Positions 59,356 to 64,000 of a stretch of 64,000 nucleotides of DNA are shown here, piece after piece (position 1 is the first letter of the stretch; every line of letters begins with the position of its first letter). Position numbers and translations under genes: made by a program. The stretch lies in the NCBI RefSeq assembly GCF_001278115.1, contig NZ_LIYD01000005.1:2116653-2180652 (forward strand). Reading direction: 5' to 3'. The notes beneath the pieces were generated by a model. It ran no database searches. It saw only the letters and a list, made by a program, of their open reading frames with translations, and had not been told where the DNA came from. This stretch comes from Flavobacterium akiainvivens (GTDB lineage Bacteria > Bacteroidota > Bacteroidia > Flavobacteriales > Flavobacteriaceae).

Positions 59356-61638
59356 TTATCGTATTAATGAAAAATGCCCCTTTACAACACGGCCGTTTTC
59401 GAGGGTAACGGCAAACCAGTAGTCGTTAGATGGCAAAGGCCGGCCTTTAAGTGTACCGTCCCACCCGGCTTCTCCCCTTATAGAAATTAAAGGCTTGCCA
59501 AAACGGTCGTACACCCTAACCACAAGGCCGCGGCGTGATTTAAGGTTTTCCACCTGCCAGATATCATTAATCCCATCGCCATTTGGGGTAAAATACCTCA
59601 TGTAGTCCAGTATGGTTACCTTATCCCTAAACTCGGGGCCGCAGCCGTTGCTGTCGCGAATATGGAGCATATACTCCCCTGCCGCTACATTTTCAAACAA
59701 CGGATTGCTTTGGTAACGCACACCATCCAGCGAAAACTCATATTGCCCCGCCCCTTTTGGTTTAACCAAAAGCGTGTTTTTAGCCCCGGCAAAATCATTG
59801 ATTTCATATTCTGCACCCTGTGCCGCACCTGACGGTTGTGCATGAAAGGTTTTACTGCCCTCACAGCCCAGCGCATTAACCACCTTAACCGTATATTCTC
59901 CCGGCTGGGTTATGGTAAGGGTTTGCGCGGTTTGTATTTCGGCGGTTTGCCATTGGTAAGCAGCCATACCATCTGGCGCCTGTAGCAACAGGCTGTTGCC
60001 ATCGCACAGGTATACGTCTTCATCCTGCAGGTTGCCAAAGTAATGCACCACAAGCGGTATTTCGGCTATGCCAAAACAATCTGCCCCGTTAGATGCCCTT
60101 ACATACAGGCTTTGCCCTCCGGGTATGCTATTGGTAAACTGTAGGCTGGCAGGCTCATTTTCAACCAGCGCATCATGGTAAGACGTATAAAAAGCCACCG
60201 GCATCCCCGCAGGGAGGCCTGCCTGTATATCGGCCTGTATTTGTGTGAGGTTAAAATCAAAAAGGCCGTCATCTTCACCATCGGTATCGCAGGTAATTAT
60301 TGGGCTAAGCATACTGATAACGGTAGTGGGTGTACTGAGTGTTACCGGTACAATGCCGCTGCACCCATACGGGTTAACAACCGATACATACAACTGCTGG
60401 TTAACCTGGGTATTAGTAAACAGGCCTGATGCGGTATTAATTTTTGGCGCACCATTATCAGCGGCGGTTTGTGTAAGGTAGTAGCCTGTAACGGCAATAC
60501 CTGTGTTATCAGCCGTTACCGTTTCTGCAATGTTTTGAAAGGTATATACAGTAAGCCCGTCCCCATCATCATCGCATTGCAATATTGTGGCAGTAGTGGG
60601 AAAATCAGGGGTATATTCGGCTGTAATTTTTCCTTCAGCCGTGCAGCTGCCAAACTGTACATCAACGGTATAAACCCCTGCCGAGGTAATAACATAAGAA
60701 CCATTGGTTTCTCCCGAAAGGGCAACGTTATCTTTATACCACTGGTAGCCCGTAGCCCCATTAGAGGCCGCATTTACCGTAAGGGTTTCGCCGGGGCAAA
60801 GCGGGTTGCCGTTTGCCAGCAGGCGGTCCTGCCCCAGATAGGCCACCGTGGTAAAGCTGCCCCCTTGTAAAAATATGGCCGAATCAAACAGGGTGTCGCC
60901 CTGGTCGGCAATTACAAGTTTTATATGGTAGGTAACCCCGGGCGTAACTTCAGAGTGCGCCGTTAGCACAACCGTTTGCCCGTTGTAGTTTGTGGGGTGC
61001 CCTTCGCCGTTATAAGCATCAAAATACTCCTCATTGGCAGACGGGCATGTGCCCTCTCCCCTAACGGTTGTTATCATTACCGGTATATTGGTATCGGGCA
61101 ATACCGCCAGGTTTTGGTAAGGCGTGGTAGTGCCGGCTTCTTTCAGCAGGAAACCAAAACCATCGGTATAATCGCAGGCGTTGAGTTGCAGGTTTTGCAC
61201 ATATTCTTCAGATGCAAAAATGTAGTTGAAGTTAATGGTGTTGCTAAGCGGTACAAAATCAAATTCCAGTACGGTAGCATTATAGGTATTGGTCATACCC
61301 AGCGCATTTTCAAGGTCAGAATCGCCCTCCCAGCTGCCGGGCCCCTCGCCCAAAAGCAGTGTGTTAGGTCCTATGCCAGACTGTGCCACGCCGGTGGTAA
61401 GCATTATGCCATCCTGAAACGGCAGCGTGGTGCCGGCACCGCTAAAATGGGCATAACTCCTGGCACCGGAGGCATTTGCCCAGCCCGACATAGAAACATT
61501 GCTTATTTGCGTGCAGTTACCCCCTACAAGTGCCTCTACAAGCTGCTGCGGGGTAAGGGAGTCATCTGTTGAAATGTATTGCGCATGGGTTGTTAGTGTA
61601 AACAACAGGGCCGCAAATACCCCCCGTAGTAACTTCAT
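59356..61638 (-). CDS. T9SS type B secreted protein with choice-of-anchor-L domain (copy 1)
   Basis: A 760-residue protein: signal peptide (MKLLRGVFAALLFTLTTHAQ), choice-of-anchor-L-like region (VLEFDFVPLSNTINFNYIFA, SSEEY-type ASEEYVQNLQLNACDYTDGF), Ig-like repeats (GYQWYKDNVALSGETNGSYV) and the type B sorting signal (YFTPNGDGINDIWQVENLKS, YDRFGKPLI, DYWFAVTLENGRVVKGHFSL). The domain order is identical to copies 2 and 3. It is the first of the tandem array in transcription order and has the best promoter of the three. Role probably adhesin or surface-matrix protein, which is inference. Confidence 0.93.
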   Translation of the reverse strand: MKLLRGVFAALLFTLTTHAQYISTDDSLTPQQLVEALVGGNCTQISNVSMSGWANASGARSYAHFSGAGTTLPFQDGIMLTTGVAQSGIGPNTLLLGEGPGSWEGDSDLENALGMTNTYNATVLEFDFVPLSNTINFNYIFASEEYVQNLQLNACDYTDGFGFLLKEAGTTTPYQNLAVLPDTNIPVMITTVRGEGTCPSANEEYFDAYNGEGHPTNYNGQTVVLTAHSEVTPGVTYHIKLVIADQGDTLFDSAIFLQGGSFTTVAYLGQDRLLANGNPLCPGETLTVNAASNGATGYQWYKDNVALSGETNGSYVITSAGVYTVDVQFGSCTAEGKITAEYTPDFPTTATILQCDDDGDGLTVYTFQNIAETVTADNTGIAVTGYYLTQTAADNGAPKINTASGLFTNTQVNQQLYVSVVNPYGCSGIVPVTLSTPTTVISMLSPIITCDTDGEDDGLFDFNLTQIQADIQAGLPAGMPVAFYTSYHDALVENEPASLQFTNSIPGGQSLYVRASNGADCFGIAEIPLVVHYFGNLQDEDVYLCDGNSLLLQAPDGMAAYQWQTAEIQTAQTLTITQPGEYTVKVVNALGCEGSKTFHAQPSGAAQGAEYEINDFAGAKNTLLVKPKGAGQYEFSLDGVRYQSNPLFENVAAGEYMLHIRDSNGCGPEFRDKVTILDYMRYFTPNGDGINDIWQVENLKSRRGLVVRVYDRFGKPLISIRGEAGWDGTLKGRPLPSNDYWFAVTLENGRVVKGHFSLIR

Positions 61639-61645
61639 ACACTAA

Positions 61646-61675
61646 CAAATATAACTACAAATCCCTCTTTTTCAA
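61646..61675 (-). promoter_or_regulatory. Promoter of copy 1 of the tandem T9SS genes
   Basis: Minus strand: -33 TTG (61675-61673), 19 nt, -7 TATATTTG (61653-61646), a perfect fit, 8 nt upstream of the start. The -33 box lies inside the 3' end of the ABC permease gene. Confidence 0.6.
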
Positions 61676-62509
61676 AATCCTGTACGACATGTACATAAAA
61701 AAGCCTATCCAGAATATTGAAATTGTAACATGGTACCAGTGCATGTGGTAATCTTTCTGGAACATAGGGTTATTAGGGTCTATTTGCGTACCCAGCGATT
61801 TTATGGCCTGGAAACGGGTAATTGGCTCAACTAAAAGGTTACTGAACGATTCCAGCGGAAAGAAACCCATAAAAGTATCTATACCATCGCTTTCGGGTGT
61901 TCCCCTGTAAAGGGTATTCCACACAATGCCTTTTGTAATTTGTTCTGCTATAAACCAGATGAACAAAAAGCCCAATGCAAAAGCCGACCTTTTAATAAGT
62001 ATACCGGCAAAAAGGCAAAAAGAAAACAACCCAAAAAGGTTCAGGAAGTAGCCTGCGAGGAAACTCATATCTGAAAACACAATACTAAATTCATCAAACG
62101 CAGAGAAACTGTAGCCTAAAAGCAGCGTCATTATAAATATAAACACCGTAGAGCCCAATGCAAATACTACTGTAGTAAGTATTTTAGATTTGATGAATTC
62201 TTCTTTACTAAACCCGTCAATAAGGTTTTGTTTAAGCGTACCATAGGTATACTCGTTAGCCATCATGCTCACAATTATAATGGCAAGGAAGCCTTTAAGC
62301 CAAACCGCTACATAGGTATTAAAATGCCATATATACGGGAAGTTAAAAATACCCTGGTCGGCCAGTTTAAAGTGTATCCCCAATATATCAACTTCTATTG
62401 AGGCTATAAGCGCAATAAAAGACAGGATTACAAAATATGAGATAATAAGCACGCGGCTGGCCCTGTTAAGCCACAGCTTTTGAAATTCTATAGAGAGTAG
62501 GCGTATCAT
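61655..62509 (-). CDS. ABC-2 type transporter permease
   Basis: A 284-residue membrane protein with about six hydrophobic helices (VLIISYFVILSFIALIASIE near the N terminus, AIIIVSMMANEYTYG with the ABC-2 motif, FILITLLLGYSF-type segment, SFLAGYFLNLFGLFSFCLF, FALGFLFIWFIAEQI, ISIFWIGFFMYMSY). It pairs with the ATPase gene immediately upstream (15 bp). The substrate is unknown. Confidence 0.9.
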   Translation of the reverse strand: MIRLLSIEFQKLWLNRASRVLIISYFVILSFIALIASIEVDILGIHFKLADQGIFNFPYIWHFNTYVAVWLKGFLAIIIVSMMANEYTYGTLKQNLIDGFSKEEFIKSKILTTVVFALGSTVFIFIMTLLLGYSFSAFDEFSIVFSDMSFLAGYFLNLFGLFSFCLFAGILIKRSAFALGFLFIWFIAEQITKGIVWNTLYRGTPESDGIDTFMGFFPLESFSNLLVEPITRFQAIKSLGTQIDPNNPMFQKDYHMHWYHVTISIFWIGFFMYMSYRILKKRDL

Positions 62510-62524
62510 TTTTCAGGAAGGTGT

Positions 62525-63430
62525 TTAGTTGTCAGAATGTTTTGCGGTTAGTTGCAGGAACTGCTCTTCAAGGCTATGCTTGCGCTTAACCAGCATACTA
62601 AGGGCAATACCCTGCTCAAACATATAGCGGTTAAGGTCGGCCGGGGCAATATCGCCACTTGGGTAGGCTATAACCATACCTTCCTGAACTTCTGTTTTTG
62701 TAATGCCCGGGTGGTTTTCAAGCGCCTGTAATAAAGCATTGTTATCTGCCGCCTGCAATACAAAAAAGCCTTCGCTGTTTATCATACCGCTAACAGTGCC
62801 GGTATACAGCACCACGCCTTTGCGCAATACTACCACATGGCTGCATACTTTTTCTACCTCATCAAGCAGGTGCGATGCTAAAAGTATAGTAGTGCCCGTA
62901 GCCGCAATATTTGTTATAATATCACGTATCTGGCGTATTCCCTGTGGGTCGAGGCCGTTAGTAGGTTCATCAAGTATAAGTATTTCGGGGTCGTTAAGTA
63001 GGGCGCTGGCAATAGCCAGGCGTTGTTTCATACCCAATGAAAAAGTGCGGAATTTACTGTCCTTGCGCTCATGCAGGCCTACAAGCTGTAGTTTTTCGTC
63101 TATTTTGGTGTAGGGTGCGCCTTTTATTTTGCATACCAGCTTAAGGTTGTCATAAGCAGTCATGTAGGGGTAAAAGTTAGGGCGCTCTATAATGGCGCCT
63201 ACTTTTTTAAGGGCTTCATGGGTTTCTGCCTTGCCGCCAAACCAGCTGTACGTGCCACTGGTGCGGTTTACCACATTAAGCACAATGCCCAGCGTGGTGC
63301 TCTTACCACTGCCGTTAGGCCCCAGTATGCCATATACATTGCCTTTTTTTATTTCAAACGAAACGTTGTTTACCGCGTGTACCCTGCCAAATTTTTTGTG
63401 CAGGCCGCTAATAGATAGTATGGTTTCCAA
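62525..63430 (-). CDS. ABC transporter ATPase
   Basis: A 301-residue ATPase of the ABC-2 exporter type: Walker A GPNGSGKST (about residue 39), signature FSLGMKQRLAIASALL, Walker B EILILDEPTNGLDP, switch LLASHLLDEVEK, then a C-terminal extension typical of the drug/antibiotic exporter group (residues about 215-301). It precedes the permease gene at 15 bp in the same operon. The exported substrate is not evident. Confidence 0.93.
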   Translation of the reverse strand: METILSISGLHKKFGRVHAVNNVSFEIKKGNVYGILGPNGSGKSTTLGIVLNVVNRTSGTYSWFGGKAETHEALKKVGAIIERPNFYPYMTAYDNLKLVCKIKGAPYTKIDEKLQLVGLHERKDSKFRTFSLGMKQRLAIASALLNDPEILILDEPTNGLDPQGIRQIRDIITNIAATGTTILLASHLLDEVEKVCSHVVVLRKGVVLYTGTVSGMINSEGFFVLQAADNNALLQALENHPGITKTEVQEGMVIAYPSGDIAPADLNRYMFEQGIALSMLVKRKHSLEEQFLQLTAKHSDN

Positions 63431-63476
63431 ATCTTTGGTTGTATTGGTTTTAAAGGTTAGACGAGAAGCCCGCCTT

Positions 63477-63507
63477 TTTGTTACTGAAAAACTTTATGAT
63501 ACTTTTG
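63477..63507 (+). promoter_or_regulatory. Promoter of the TrmH-family gene
   Basis: -33 TTTG (63477-63480), 19 nt, -7 TACTTTTG (63500-63507), both exact. It lies 27 nt upstream of the ATG at 63535. One of the best promoter matches in the window. Confidence 0.72.
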
Positions 63508-63534
63508 TAAAATACAAAACTTAGCCCTTTACGG

Positions 63535-64000
63535 ATGAAACAAATTACCAGCCCGCAAAACCCGTTTATTAAACAGCTTGTACAATTACAGGAAAAAGCA
63601 AAGGCACGCCGCCAGGAAGGCCTGTTTTTAATAGAAGGGCAACGCGAGCTCGAACTGGCACGCAAAGGCGGCTATGAGCTTGAAACGGTGTTGTTTGTAC
63701 CGGGAATGATTAACGAAAGCCAGCTGGCACGCATAGCAAATACCGAAGCCCAATTTATAGAAATAAGCCAGGAGGTGTACCAAAAGCTGGCGTATCGTGA
63801 TACTACCGAGGGGGTTATAGCCGTAGCCAAAACCAAAAACCTTTCGCTAAACAGCCTTCAGCTAAAAGACAACCCACTTATTTTAGTGGCCGAAGCTACC
63901 GAAAAACCGGGCAACCTGGGTGCCATGCTGCGCACTGCCGATGCGGCACGACTGGATGCCGTGATTATTGCCAACCCTAAAACCGACCTGTACAACCCAA
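63535..64000 (+). CDS. TrmH-family RNA 2'-O-methyltransferase (partial)
   Basis: The reading frame runs off the window end after 155 codons. It begins MKQITSPQNPFIKQLVQLQE. It contains the N-terminal SpoU substrate-binding domain (EGLFLIEGQRELELARKGGY, YRDTTEGVIAVAKTK) followed by the SPOUT motif NPLILVAEATEKPGNLGAML and RTADAARLDAVIIANPKTDL. This is the SpoU-type family that 2'-O-methylates rRNA or tRNA. The target cannot be told from the N-terminal part. Confidence 0.9.
   Translation, partial: MKQITSPQNPFIKQLVQLQEKAKARRQEGLFLIEGQRELELARKGGYELETVLFVPGMINESQLARIANTEAQFIEISQEVYQKLAYRDTTEGVIAVAKTKNLSLNSLQLKDNPLILVAEATEKPGNLGAMLRTADAARLDAVIIANPKTDLYNP

Overview
The window looks like chromosomal DNA of a member of the Flavobacteriaceae, close to Flavobacterium. 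Evidence: a long Bacteroidota-type SecA with an insertion in its first nucleotide-binding domain; three large secreted proteins ending in the gliding-motility / type IX secretion type B sorting domain; a LETM1-related biofilm-associated protein of the flavobacterial kind; many lipoproteins; almost no Shine-Dalgarno sequences; and several promoters of the Bacteroidota form TTG/TTTG - about 19 nt - TAnnTTTG. Most genes share one moderate-GC codon style. The exception is an AT-rich PIN-like gene near 29.2-29.9 kb. I saw no rRNA, tRNA, CRISPR array, prophage or insertion sequence.

Layout. 0-10 kb: secA, a small acidic protein, cob(I)alamin adenosyltransferase, an ABC ATPase, an NtrC-like regulator without a DNA-binding domain, half of a DEAD-box helicase, a PPK2-type polyphosphate kinase and a propeller-like protein. 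9.5-12.9 kb: an ECF sigma factor overlapping a membrane-anchored vWA protein that begins like an anti-sigma factor. 13-17 kb: paralogous secreted proteins, an SRPBCC protein, a NUDIX hydrolase and an EcsC-like protein. 17.4-23.5 kb: a B12 uptake locus. btuB and a btuG-like surface propeller lie behind a cobalamin riboswitch, and btuF-btuC-btuD are transcribed divergently from a separate promoter. 23.6-29.1 kb: small envelope and stress-like proteins, YceI, an amidase, a YdeI-like protein and a HAD hydrolase.

30.0-39.2 kb is a minus-strand branched-chain amino-acid operon in the order ilvE-ilvD-(lipoprotein)-ilvB-ilvN-ilvC-ilvA. It is headed by a short leader ORF rich in Ile/Val/Leu codons, an antiterminator and a terminator, which together form a transcription attenuator. 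39.3-42 kb: an OxyR-like regulator divergent from dps, then a beta-carbonic anhydrase. 42-45 kb: an operon with the LETM1-related protein. 45-54.6 kb: an oxidoreductase, a DUF4142 lipoprotein with an Lmo0937-like mini membrane protein, mtaB, a methyltransferase, an SDR, a pirin, a hydrolase and a lytic transglycosylase. 54.6-61.6 kb: three tandem 760-769-residue T9SS type B proteins with choice-of-anchor-L-like N termini. 61.7-63.4 kb: an ABC-2 exporter pair. The window ends inside a TrmH-family RNA methyltransferase gene.

Many intergenic gaps hold short inverted repeats belonging to at least nine recurrent families. They are densest around the ilv operon, where they fill almost every gap. 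Several directly abut or supply stop codons.
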